Assembly: GCF_002878395.1 (NCBI RefSeq)
Contig: NC_061116.1
Coordinates: forward strand, 118,863,019-118,927,018
From: Capsicum annuum
Lineage: Eukaryota > Streptophyta > Magnoliopsida > Solanales > Solanaceae
Reading direction: 5' to 3'
DNA length: 64,000 nucleotides
The notes below the pieces were generated by a model, which did no database searches, had not been told where the DNA came from, and saw nothing but the letters and a program-made list of their open reading frames with translations. The position numbers and the translations under genes are program-made. Of the stretch, positions 1 through 10,913 are shown piece by piece. The first letter of the stretch is position 1. The number at the start of each line of letters is the position of its first letter.

Positions 1-1
1 A

Positions 2-495
2 CCTATAAGAGGTGTGATGAGGTTTGGAAGGAAGGGTAAGCTTAGCCCTAGCTATATTGGTCCTTTTGAGATTCTATGTTTGGTTGGCGAGGTGGCCTAT
101 GAGTTGTCTCTACCTCCAGACTTTGCCGCTGTCTATCTGTTTTTTCATGTCTCTATGTTGCAAAAGTATATTCCAGATCCTTCTCATGTGCTTAGATAGG
201 CTTGGTCCAGTTGGATGATCAATTGACCTTTCTGGAGGAGCCTATGCTTGTTTTGACTAGTAATGTGAGGTGACTGCGTACTAGGAAGGTTCTGGTAGTC
301 ATAGTTCAATGGAGGCATTGCCCAATAGAGGAAGCTATTTGGGAGATGGAGAGTGAGATGCAGGCCCAGTATCCTCACTTGTTCGAGGCTTCAGGTACTT
401 TCTTGTCTTTAACTTTCGGGGATAAAAGTTCCCTAGTAGTGGTTGTTGTAATAGCCTTTCAGGTCATTATCTGTATTCTTGCTTGCTTCCTCTGA
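2..495 (+). pseudogene. Z pol 3' end: integrase C-terminal domain and chromodomain-like tail
   Basis: Remnant of a Ty3/gypsy polyprotein C terminus. In frame from base 2 it reads RFGRKGKLSPSYIGPFEIL, the conserved GKLSPRYIGPF motif of the integrase C-terminal domain, followed by a FHVSMLQKYIPDPSHV-type segment (normally FHVSMLRKYI.DPSHV). The frame stops at about 197-199. After a shift to frame 1 the chromodomain-like tail is seen around 301-400 (VQWRHCPIEEAIWEMESEM, then QYPHLF). That tail normally guides integration to marked chromatin. The frame closes at a TGA near 493-495. One frameshift and internal stops show it is dead. The catalytic core and everything upstream are outside the window. 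Confidence 0.85.
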
Positions 496-878
496 TAGAG
501 CTTCTCCATAGTCGTCTTAAGTCATTAATGACTTATGGGGACCAATATTTCAGTTACCAGATGGTTCGTTTGGATTTAGAATCCATTTTCTCAATTTGAA
601 GCCTTCATTGGTCCAAATGGACTGCTAAGTGAAAACTTTAGTAAAACAACCTCGTATGTTAAATTTGACTTTGCCAACGCATCTGGAACATCAAAAACTA
701 TGTGGTTTCATATACATTTGTTCGAAACAAACCTCAAATGCATCCCAAGGCATTGGCCAAAGCTTAGAACTAAGTTCCAAGCTTCAGCCATGCATAGCAT
801 GCACCGAGGTGTCGTGACCATGGCCAAGGAGGTGCGACTGCAAGATCGCGACCACACTATTAGAGGGCTGGGTGGTCC

Positions 879-887
879 ATATTTAAG
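879..887 (+). promoter_or_regulatory. Candidate TATA box in the Z LTR
   Basis: The sequence atatttaag lies about 330 bp into the LTR, downstream of a GC-richer stretch with repeated cgcgacc/gtcgtgacc motifs and upstream of an AAACCCTA-type leader. This is the usual arrangement for the U3/R promoter of this group of LTRs. No transcript evidence is available. Confidence 0.45.
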
Positions 888-1335
888 TGCTATCTTGCAC
901 GAATTTTTACCATTTTTTGCCTCCCTCTAAACATAGAAACCCTAATAGAGTGTAAAATGTTCTAAGTGTGTGTTGTGGGTTGAATTAGAACTTAATCAAC
1001 TTATGTGGTAGATTCTTGCTACAATCTAAGGTAAGAATTACTCTAATTTGATATTGATTTCATGGTTTCTTGATTCAAAACCCCTAAATCATTGAGGGTC
1101 AATTGTAGCCCTAAAATTGAGTGATTAACTGAAATTACTTAAGGGTTTTAACTCCCTAAAGATAGTAAGGCTATGGGTAGGTCTTGGAAACTCCATTCCA
1201 AGGTGAAACCCAATTGGGGTTTTGGTGTCCATTTGAAACCCATGGCATAATAGTGCCATAATGGGTATTGTCATTTTTGTTGTAATGCTTAGATTGTATT
1301 GTTGATAGCATTGTTTATGGAAGAGGAAGCTTCAT

Positions 1336-1358
1336 GGAAAGGAAAGGAAAGGAAAAGG
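1336..1358 (+). repeat. GGAAA microsatellite
   Basis: Four consecutive ggaaa units followed by a ggaaaagg variant, inside the Z LTR. Confidence 0.8.
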
Positions 1359-2184
1359 ACATTTGTTCGTGAGTTGCTTGGATTCAAGGTAGGTTAGGCT
1401 TACATGTAGGATAAATAGAGGTTGTTTGTAATGTAATTATTAATATCTTGCGAGATTGGGTGGGGAATTTAGAAGATAGTTGATTAAGTGGTGAACTTGG
1501 GATTTATTAATTGCTATAGGCTATTAACTTGAAAGGTTTGATATTTGACCCTTAGTCTAGGACCTTAGTTAGCTTAATTGTGGTCTCATGGCTAGTGTGA
1601 GAACACTATAGTTATTCTAAGTAGACATAAATGGTATGCTTCTCTATCCTTAGGAGTTTATTGACCTATATAATGCCTAGATAGGAGATGACCTTGGTGT
1701 TGGGATGACTTAGGATGGATTCTTGAAGAGATTTTCCCTATAGACCTGGAAAGGATTGGTAATCCCTTATGGTGTGGTGTAGATGACTTAGTCTAATTCT
1801 GGGTAGAATCTAGACTTGTGTTAGTAATCTTGGCGTTCTTGGGATTTAGAAGTGGAACTTGACCCACCTTAAGTTTGAACTAAGTAAATGCTTAGCGACC
1901 TAGATACGTGGTGATTGTCTAAACTATATATCTGTAGGAGTTGTGAGGGTTGCACTCGATTATCGGATTATCTTATGATCATGACTTGAATACCCTTGTT
2001 AAGTGATTATTGTGCTTGTTTGGTAAATACTCATGCTCTCATTGATTCTCATATTACGTGTGAAGCTTATTAGCAAGGTAAAATAGCAAGTGTATCCTAC
2101 ATCTCTACTTCTTTATATTTTGAACTTTTGTGTATGCTTATTGGTTTGGTTATGCATGTCGATATATGTTGTTGTATTCGGATA

Positions 2185-2500
2185 AATATATGATATTATG
2201 ATGATACCCGGTTCGAGTCTGGAGGAATATGTGATATTATGATGATGCCCGATGAATCTGAAGGAATATGTGAGATTATAATGATGCCCGGTGAATCTGG
2301 AAAAGTTTATTGATATTGTGATGATGCCCGGTGAATCTAGAGAAATATGTGATATTATGATGATGCCCGGTGAATTCGGAAGAATATGTGTTATTATGAT
2401 GATGCCCGGTGAATTTGAAGGAATATGTGATATTATGATAATGTCCGGTGAATTCGGAGGAATATGTTGATATTGTAATGATGCCCAGGTGAATCTGGAA
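2185..2500 (+). repeat. 39-bp minisatellite in the Z LTR, about 8 copies
   Basis: The core gatgcccgg(t) recurs at about 2203, 2244, 2283, 2323, 2362, 2401, 2440 and 2480, a steady spacing of 39-41 bp. The units also share gaatatgtgatattatgat and gaatctgga. Copies differ by point changes and one-base indels. A similar 39-40 bp array lies in the LTRs of element L in the opposite orientation (23540-23695 and 59870-60010). Confidence 0.9.
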
Positions 2501-3387
2501 GAGGTGAGAACATTAAGATGCAGTGTGGGGCAAATCTACTTATATGCATTGCTATTGGTAAGGTTAGGCCGTGTGGGGCCAACCACCTATGTGCTTCAAA
2601 TATGAGGTCTCTTTCGGTATATTTCTATTTATTTCTAGTTCCAAATCACTATATAAGAGGTGCTACCCTTGTTGATGCTAAATTAGCAACTAGAGAAAAT
2701 TTATGCCTAATATTGAGTTAAGGCTTAGTGTTATGTGTAAACTTGCATAAAAATCAAGGGCTAACCGAATATATATCCTTGACTTGAATAAGAGGTTATA
2801 TTATGAAATCTTTCCTAGTACGGTGGCTTAGGTGATAACTAGTTACTTCTAAAATATATTATTACTATTTTGAGGCTAGAAACCTAATAAACTAGTTGGC
2901 GGACTTTACTTGATTAAAATATGGAAATTAGTTCTTAAGTTTGTGACATGCTTTGTAATGATGGACCTAGTATTGCATGATGGTTGGTTGAATTATCTTC
3001 TAATATGTGAGGATGAGATGACTTAATTGATAACTCATATCCTGATAATGCTAGTTAAGAATGACCTTATGATAGTTGAATAACCTATAATATGGGTGAC
3101 TTTTAGTTTTCCTTAATTTGATGACTAGTAATTATAAGGCTTGTAATCTATTGGCTTTTGAAAAAATAAGGTTAATTAGTATGGACTTCATGGTGTTTAT
3201 CAATGAATTATTGAATTAATGACTACATGCCTATGCTATGACAATGTTTCCTCCTTTTTGTTAAACTACGATATGGGTATTTGGAAGTGGATTTTGGTAA
3301 TGAGCCATGGCGGGGTTGTGATACCTGCGGTTTTGTTAAATTGATGGAGTAGCTATCCTTTATTGTATTATTGGTTGTATTCTTTTG

Positions 3388-3539
3388 GTGTACTCTCCAG
3401 TGGTATGGGACGCCATGATGAGTTATTGTTTGATATTCTTTAGTGTACTCTCCGGTGGTATGGGACGTCGTGACGAGTTCTTGTTGTGATCTCTTTTGTA
3501 TATTCCCGGCTGTATGGGACATCGTGGTAAGTTCTTGCA
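3388..3539 (+). repeat. 54-bp tandem repeat, about 3 copies
   Basis: The block tgtactctcc, tggtatggga, cgtcgtgacgagttcttg recurs with starts at about 3390, 3444 and 3498, a period of 54 bp. The third copy is the most diverged. It ends where sequence of element A begins, so it probably marks the last part of the Z LTR. Confidence 0.8.
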
Positions 3540-3545
3540 TTTATA

Positions 3546-5092
3546 AATAGATACCACACAATTTTTATACACCCTCCTAGCCACAACAAAATCACCCATC
3601 AAAGTGGAAACAGAGAAAGGTTCAGAAATCATATTAGTCTCAAACCCGAAACCAATAGCCACATAAGGAGTCACATAGGATAAGGTAGACCAGGGGTCAA
3701 GTAACACATAAACATCATGGGAAAAGATTTGTAACATACCAGTGACAATGTCTGGGGAAACTTTTACCTCCTGGCGATTGGTCAAAGCATATAACCGGTT
3801 GCAACCGCTCCCGGCAGTTAATGTCGCACCCTTTTAAGGTGGGGGTGGTGCCAAAGAATTTGCCTGAGACTTTGCACCACCAAAATTCTTCCTAGAAGAT
3901 GGATATTCTCTTTGAATGTGACCCAGTTGACCACATGAATAACATATAAATGTGCCCAACTGACATCTCCCTGGATGATTTCTACCACGTGTCATACCAT
4001 GGAAATACACAATGCTGCTGAGCCACACTACCCTGCGATTAAGTATATCGAGCTCTGGGTCTATGACTAGTCTAAAAACTTTGGAGGCGTCTATCAACTA
4101 GGGGTCTGGACGCTGGGGCACTAGCTTGAGACTGCGCCTTGTCCCAAAACTTTTTTTTTGTCACTTTTTACCTAAATTACCACCCTGCTGCTGACTAGGG
4201 TTCTGATCCTCTAGTCTGGCTCTCTTCGCCTGCCTGTCCTTTTCTCTAGACTCGGCTATCTTCTTCTTCTTCTCCTCAACTTGCTGTCTGTGGACTGTCA
4301 GCCTAGCAAATTCCAATTCACTATTTAGCATCGCCCCTTGACATGACATTCAAGCACCATATCATCTGAAAGGATGGTAGAAAACTTTCTCATTCAGTCC
4401 CTTATACTACTCGTCATCTCAGGAGCATAACGAGCTAGCTGATTAAACTTTAAAGTATTCTCCTAAACACTCATCTTACCCTACTTAAGGTTTATGAAAT
4501 CCTCTGCTTTAGCTTATCTTATCTCCAAAAGAAAGAACTTGTCAAGGAAAGCTTCTACAAACTCATCCCAAACTGTGGGCTCAGCACTGTCACCCTTTGC
4601 ATTCTCCCACTTATTATACCATTGGCTTGCTACCTCCTTCAGCTGGTAGGCCGTCAACTCAACACCTTCAATCTGATCCACATGCATCACGTTGAAAATT
4701 TTATCTATTTCATCTATGAATTCTTGTGGATCTTCTTCTACCTTGGTGCCAGTAAACTTGGGTGGGTTCATTCTTATGAACTGTCCCACCCTAGTAGCCT
4801 CTGACATCACTGACGCAGACCCAACATCTTTTGATCGTTGAGCATGATTAGCCACCCACTATGCCAACATATGAATAGACTGTCTGAATTTGGCATTTGA
4901 AATATCCCTCTGAGCAGCCGGGGGATGATTAACATTGGTTCGTAGAGCCCGAGGTAGACTGGTCGAGATTGGAAGGACTTCTGGAGTAGGGATATGGTCT
5001 GGAGTAGGAGCCCTATTACATGTCTTCATCCCATGAGTGGGATAGACTTCATCATTCTGAGCACTCTGATTAGTATTGCAACGAGGAGGCAT
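3546..5092 (-). pseudogene. A gag-protease remnant
   Basis: Capsid-nucleocapsid polyprotein and the start of the aspartic protease of a Ty3/gypsy element. The ATG at 5092 opens MPPRCNTNQS; starts of the MPP type recur in B and O. The Gag domain is well preserved at 4855-4514 (FIRMNPPKFTGTKVEEDPQ, then the YQLKEVASQWY and FLDKFFLLEIR motifs). A lysine/arginine-rich linker follows at 4349-4161. The zinc knuckle at about 3905-3950 reads CYSCGQLGHIQREY, so its last Cys is Tyr. Protease follows at 3785-3546 with DVYVLLDPWSTLSYVTP, where the usual DPGST has become DPWST: the catalytic Asp is kept and the Gly is lost. Several in-frame stops separate these pieces. The frame is cut off after the CVVSI motif, where Z begins. 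Confidence 0.9.
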
Positions 5093-5286
5093 GACTGTTA
5101 TTTCTGTAAGACAAAAGATCACTGATTAGGGAAATACTTGACTCTGAAGCACAAACTAAATCACAAGGAAGGGAAACATTTCCTAAATGCCTAGTAGCCT
5201 CCTGCTTATAAGTGTGGCACGCTATACACCCATAAACAAGACTCTACCCGACGCGATTTTGCAGACACCCTGGGACAATGAACCGT

Positions 5287-5300
5287 GCTTTGATACCAAG
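5287..5300 (-). other. Primer binding site of A
   Basis: On the minus strand this reads cttggtatcaaagc, two bases after the LTR end. It matches the complement of the initiator methionine tRNA 3' end (TGGTATCAGAGC) with one change. Confidence 0.85.
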
Positions 5301-5302
5301 TT

Positions 5303-7425
5303 TGTCATGACCTAAAATAGGGCCTGGCCATGACGGCCATCCCAAACTATGAAGGCCCGGAACACCCTTCTCTATATGGTAATCATACACAACACTCATA
5401 TAATAAAGAAGATGCCGGAACATAGTCAGCTACAGAAACATGGGCAAATTCTAATATCAATATAAGTATAGAAAACTGTAGTGCAACTACAACTAAATAA
5501 TATCTGACTCAGTCTACGAAATCTCTACTACATAAAAATATGATAACCATTAGAAAACTGGGACAAGGTCCCTAGTAGACCAAAATAATAATAAGGGTCA
5601 TAATCTGAAAGACGGGCCTTCTGGAATAGAGAAGGCTCACCAACTGAACACTGCAAACTCTGTCTAACGAATCTACTGCCTTTCTGGACCCCTAGACTAT
5701 GCCTCAGAACTTGGAAGGAGGAGGGGGATCATCACAAAAGTACTGGCACGTGAAGCAATCTAAAATAGAGTACTTGAACATATATATAAAATAGATGAGA
5801 GAAATTTTTCATTAAACATCATGCATAAAATAGTTTCTGGAAACACAAAGGCATCATTCGAGTAATCATAAATCATTCTTGTCAAAACAGTTGCTGATCG
5901 TTGTATTACTTCTGAGTTAGGTGGCACTCCCCTACATTTTTTGATATTTCACGGGCTATATAGAATCCATCATTGACTCGGAGGGGAAGCCTCCAACCCG
6001 AGTGTGCCACAAGGGTTGAAGTCTGATTCTAATACGCCATATGGCACTAGGCCAACGTTATATAAGATATACCCAGATCGGAAATTCACGGTTTCGGGCA
6101 ATGAGTATCTGAACTCATGCCTTATTCGGGGAAATACTTAACATCTCTTTCTGCCCAATTTTTAACCATTTCCAATCATGCAACATTCTAATCACAAAAT
6201 CTATAAATCTGATTTCAAACATGCATTCTATTCTGTTCAAAATTTATCATGGCATTTTCTGAGTTGGTGTCGTCACACCAAGACTTGCAAGTTCTATTTT
6301 TGAGCCATAATGCAATAAGCATGATCTTTCATTAAAATATAGTTTCAGACCACCCAAAACATGTAATTTGCATAAAAGATTTCATATTCGAAAAACTCAA
6401 GTCAAAACCATGGAAAAACTCTCATCAAACATATGGGGGTCACGTTCTTTTGGCAAAACCATGCACTCTTTCATTATATGTATATGCAACATTCACAACC
6501 CTCTCTTTCGTATTCAAAAATCATATTCAAAACATAGAAAAAGCCAAAGTATTTCATATCATGCTCTTCAAAATGCATTCAAAACAATTTATATCATACG
6601 AAGATGAGAAAACTCATAACAAGAGAGGGATTCATTATAATTCATGCTCTCAATTGAATAACCATTCTTGAACACATACATACATATATACATAATTTCA
6701 AATCAATTTGGGGGAAAGGCCTAAAGACCAAAACAATACCATCAAAACTTCTAAAACATGATTATATTCATAAACTTCAAAACCCCAGTCTTAAAACATG
6801 ATTTCTATGCCCATGAGATTTTAGGAAAAACCCCGCGTACCTCAAATTAGGAAGACAATAGGTTCTTATTGAAGCCTATGACCTGGGGATTCGAAATATG
6901 CGATCAACTTCAAAACCTACGATTGAATCGTGAACTACTTGGGTTTTTTAATTTTGAAACCCTAGAGAGGATTCTTAATGATTTTGATAAAAATAGGGTT
7001 AAGTTGATCAAACATACCCTAAATCCTTTGTTTGGATGGTTTTAAAGGCTAGGAAAAATTCAAATTTACCCTTAATGACTCTTGAATGGAACTGGAAATT
7101 TGAACTTAAAAACCTAATTTCGGGTACCACCGTAATGCGCCACAATCGAGGTGGTCTACTAGAATTTGACGAGTGGAAAATTGGGTGACTCCGTGATGCG
7201 CCACCATCGCGGAGCCCCACTGGAACTTTTAATTATTCATAACTTCTTCACTGAGGGTCCGTCTTGGATGAATCTTATATCGTTGGAAAGTTAATTTAGT
7301 CATCTACGTAGTGAAAGGTTGAAATCTAAGAAATTCCACATGAAAAATAATTTAGATCATTCTAGAAGCTAATGCTTAGACTTTTCATAGATGGAACTTA
7401 GCTAAGAAGACGTCGGGGTGTTACA
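5303..7425 (-). repeat. A 5' LTR (2,123 bp)
   Basis: On the minus strand the LTR begins TGTAACACCCCGACG (7425 leftwards) and ends GGTCATGACA (5303), giving TG...CA termini followed by the primer site. Near the 5303 end, tcatgaccta and the later ggccatgac can pair as a degenerate terminal hairpin. No partner LTR is in the window. The bases just outside 7425 are cccat; the matching duplication should lie off the left edge. No gene is seen in this stretch; the short open frames here are by-chance frames of LTR DNA. Confidence 0.85.
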
Positions 7426-8003
7426 CCCATCCACTTATATACCAACATGACATTCAAGCCTATCATTATAACAACACATTAACTTTTAGTCAAATAACCC
7501 ACCACAACATATTTCCTATATTCTCTAATACCTGTATCAATAATAACTTCCTTGCACTATCCTCAAGAAAACATACACGAAATTTTCCAACTAACCATGA
7601 CATATACCAAAAGCCTTACCTCAATATTCCTCAAACTTGTAGCCTTAGGTAAAACAAGAATACAATAATCTTTCCCCAACATGAAATATTTAGTCTCTCC
7701 CATCTAGACAATTACTTATCACCAGTATCATTTTATTTGGAGACTTCATTGAAAGGTTAGAACATAAGGACTTGAAGCATGAAAGAACAATATGCATAAT
7801 TTTGAGACTTAACTATGGCCTGATAAATAGAGTATCAAAAGCATGAATTTATTAAATAAGTCAAAACTGTGGACATACATGAAATAATCTACCATGACTT
7901 CTGGGAACAGAGAATACTGTAAAGCATGAGTACATGAGTTATGAGCTGCATGACCTGAGTTTGGAGTCCATAAATTCATGGAATATGATTCATACTATTG
8001 AGC
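7426..8003 (-). mobile_element. Element X, left internal segment
   Basis: AT-rich non-coding DNA between the outer edge of the A LTR and the left LTR of B. Removing B (with its TGAGC/TGAGT duplication) joins this piece to 18397 onward, which runs to the X primer site, so it is taken as part of the X internal region. I recognise no Gag or Pol motif and no gene. Confidence 0.6.
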
Positions 8004-10580
8004 TATAACACCTTGATTTTCTAAATCAAAATGCTACATGGTGCTTATGACCTTGAAGGACCACAACTAACCCATGACTGATATCTGTACCTACACGTTG
8101 CAATATATGATGTAATAATGCAAAAAACATGAACAATAGGCCATAAGATTCAACTGAATAAAGAATCTGATAAAATATGACATCTATATGGGGTAACGAA
8201 TATCTAAAACAACTGAAAACTAAATCAAATCTGAAGTAAATCTGAAAGCCTTAAAATACTGTCTGAAATAGGGAGTTGAAGGAACATGTTCCCAACTAAC
8301 TCCTTCTGGCAAAACTGAACAGAAATAATGAATGGAATAAAATAATATCGTCCTCGAATGGATGTGGTCTTATTGCAACTCTGTGACTAGAATGCTACTG
8401 CTGATCTGGAACTTGTTTCTCTGAACCTATGGTGTAACATGAAAGAAATCACCATAGCACAAATACATCAGTACAACTGAAAGAACTGAGTATACGAGTG
8501 AGGTAGGCTAAGTGCAAAAGGGTTTACATGCATAAACAATGCCAAATAACTGATTGATATGAACGTGAGAGTGCAAACATGCATAAATAGTAACTAGAAT
8601 TGTGAGTACATGATATTTAGATCTGTACGCTAATACATGGTTTACTAATAACTAATATGACTGATACTATAGTTCTGATAACATGGGCGACTGCATCTAA
8701 CAGTTCTAAATCTGATTGAACTATCTGAGTTCTGTACTGTAACTGAATTTGACTATATTTAACAGACCTGGTATAGTGAAATCTAAAGAACTATCTGAGT
8801 TCTTTTACTAAGACTGAGTCTGAAACTGTGGGAGGTAGTTGTTTAACCGACATATCCTATATATGCCATTATGGCTAAGCTGGGGTCCAATCTATGCACT
8901 GGCTGGAAGGGTGTCAATACCGTACCATTGGTAAGGACAAACTGTGGGTAACCTTCATCTTACAGTATTCCCAAATTAGAAAGGTGCGGGCCTCATCTTA
9001 CAGTGCTAAGCCACATCATCAACCCTCATTTGACAGTGTTCATGTCTCAACCTATGTTGGCTATATAGTTTTGGAATGCAAGGATGACTGCTAAGAATTA
9101 CACCCTCATCTGACAGTGTGTGTTCCTATCCTTGGGTTCACTTGATGCTAACTCCTACTCCCATCTGAAGAGACTGAACATAATTAACTAACTAGACATG
9201 GACTTAGTATAATGTATTCCGTTGACTGGCAAAATACTACTGATATCTGATAACTGACTGAGATCATGAGGTTTCCTGAGTCACATGACTAATTGATTTC
9301 TACTGAATCATGGTTTGATTTTAGGTTTTGTGAAACATGACATGGCTCTAGGCACACAACTATATTTTTTTGGTACGAATACCCCCAGGACTTGATAGAA
9401 GGAAACTAACACACATGACTGACTTGATCACAAGATTGGAGTTCACACTTCATAACATCATAAGTAGGGGATAATATATCACATGTAGTTTTCAACATCT
9501 TATGCATGGTAGGGAGTTCATATATTTATATATCATGTACATATTGTATAAATCCATTATCATGAATTCTTCATACCACAACAATAGCAACACTACACTA
9601 GCATGGAATTCATATTGAATTATAATAGTTAACATTGACTTGTCATTTAGATACTTTGGAACCATGGAAATATGAATTTCTAGCATCTTAAGAATTTTAT
9701 TAAACACCTTGCATGCACTCTTTAAGGCATAGGTATATTCATAAATTTCACCACATTAAACCACTCAAATTCATGGGTTCCAACTAACATGATCATAATC
9801 TCCATGAAAATACATCAAAATACTACTTTACAACATAAATAACAACCATCAACATGTACAAAATTATATCACCACGAAACAATCACAATTTAGTATTTAA
9901 AGATTGATTATTGAGCTCCACGGATGAAAGGAATCCGTGGATGAACACTACGCATACCTTAGATTAATAATTAGTGGCATTTACGGTGGAATTTGCTTGA
10001 AACTTGAAACCCCACAATTTAACCCTAGACTTGTTCTTGATGTTTCTTGAGTGAATTTTGATGAAAAGTAGTGAAATTAGCTAATTTGGGGCCTCAAACC
10101 TGTGTTTAGGACTTAGATATGGATGAAAATTGACCAAAATGCCCTCAAGGACATGGATCTGGACTGCAAAAATTATCTTGGGGTAATCCAGGGGGCGGCG
10201 CCTACCTTATAGAGCGCTATCCACAGGGAGGTGCCTACCTTATAGCCCATGATCCACCAGGCGGCGCCTGCCCTATAACGGTGCTCTAGCTGGGGCGACG
10301 CGGGCTTATCGACCCGAGATACTATTTTGGTAACCCAAACACGCCCTTACGCTATCCGAAAAATTCTAAAACTTACCCGGCATGTATTATGAGCTTGCCC
10401 CATTGCGATGCAACTTAAAAATTCATAAATAAAGGTTAGGAAGGTTGTCAAATAAATCCCTAAAGTTTGGAGGTCTAAAATGAGACTAAGTGTTGAACAC
10501 TTACAAAATTTTTCGAAGTCTTGGAGCTTGAGAAGCTTAAAGAGCTGAATTCTAGACTTAGGATTTTATGGGGTCTTACA
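8004..10580 (-). repeat. B 3' LTR (left copy)
   Basis: Aligns along its whole length with 15812-18391. On the minus strand it starts TGTAAGACCCC at 10580. Its other end is TATAACACC rather than TGTAACACC on the plus strand, a TG-to-TA decay of the terminus. It contains spaced copies of ccctcatctgacagtg (8955-9120) and a GC-rich 33-34 bp array (10191-10310). Only short by-chance open frames occur; no gene. Confidence 0.95.
10191..10310 (-). repeat. GC-rich 33-34 bp tandem array in the B LTR
   Basis: Three to four units with core ggcggcgcctaccttatag stand out in otherwise AT-rich LTR DNA. The equivalent array in the other LTR is at 17998-18130. The GGCGCC/TATAG pattern lies upstream of the probable transcript start in element orientation. 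Confidence 0.75.
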
Positions 10581-10594
10581 ATATCTCTCTCTTG
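10581..10594 (-). other. Polypurine tract of B
   Basis: On the minus strand this reads caagagagagatat immediately before the 3' LTR start TGTAAGACCCC. A purine run abutting the 3' LTR is the expected plus-strand primer. A TTCGAGGATGAATG motif just upstream is also present before the T and O polypurine tracts. Confidence 0.8.
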
Positions 10595-10913
10595 AGAACA
10601 TTCATCCTCGAATGAGAATCAACTGAGAGGGGATAAAAGACAAGCTGAACATGAACTAAACATGAATAACTGAGACATGACTTCATGACTGACATGCTAA
10701 GTATACTGAGCTTATGCATATCTGATGCATGGATAACTGATACATGAATGCATAACTGAATATTCTGATAAACTGAGTTTCTTAAGATGAGAATGCATTG
10801 CTGATGCATGATTTTTATAACTGAACTGATAAATGAATGCATGACTGAGTATGCATGCAATGGTAGTAGATACCAAGTTTATAATGGGAACATAAATATG
10901 AAATTGAATAAGC

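Larger units (their letters stand above)
1..3539 (+). mobile_element. Element Z: 3' end of a Ty3/gypsy retrotransposon (Pol tail plus 3' LTR)
   Basis: Plus-strand element whose 5' part lies off the left edge. It holds the end of pol (integrase C-terminal domain and chromodomain-like tail), a short 3' UTR and then a long LTR with TATA box, minisatellite and a 54-bp tandem repeat. The right boundary falls where the protease reading frame of element A (minus strand) stops abruptly near 3545. Z therefore appears to have inserted into A. The exact right end and target duplication are not clear; CA at 3538-3539 is my best guess for the LTR terminus. Confidence 0.7.
550..3539 (+). repeat. Z 3' LTR (about 3 kb, boundaries approximate)
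   Basis: Non-coding DNA downstream of the Z pol end. A purine-rich tract at about 535-548 is a plausible polypurine tract, and the following bases around 550 look like a decayed form of the TG-ATGACCC start common in these LTRs. The stretch contains a TATA box near 880, a GGAAA microsatellite, a 39-bp minisatellite at 2185-2500 and a 54-bp tandem repeat at its end. No second copy is in the window, so neither end is confirmed. I see no gene in this interval. Confidence 0.5.
3540..7425 (-). mobile_element. Element A: truncated Ty3/gypsy retrotransposon (5' LTR, Gag, start of protease)
   Basis: Minus-strand element. From right to left it has a 5' LTR (7425-5303), a primer site, a leader, gag and the first part of protease, ending at about 3545 where Z begins. 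RT, RNase H, integrase and the 3' LTR are missing from the window and should lie on the far side of Z. Its 5' LTR edge at 7425 directly abuts non-coding DNA assigned to X. Confidence 0.85.

Noticed and set aside
2185..2500. CRISPR-like array
   Set aside because: Period of 39-41 bp with no unique spacers; it is an ordinary minisatellite in plant LTR DNA.
5287..5300. tRNA gene near primer sites
   Set aside because: Only the short primer complement is present at each place; no cloverleaf or A/B boxes follow.
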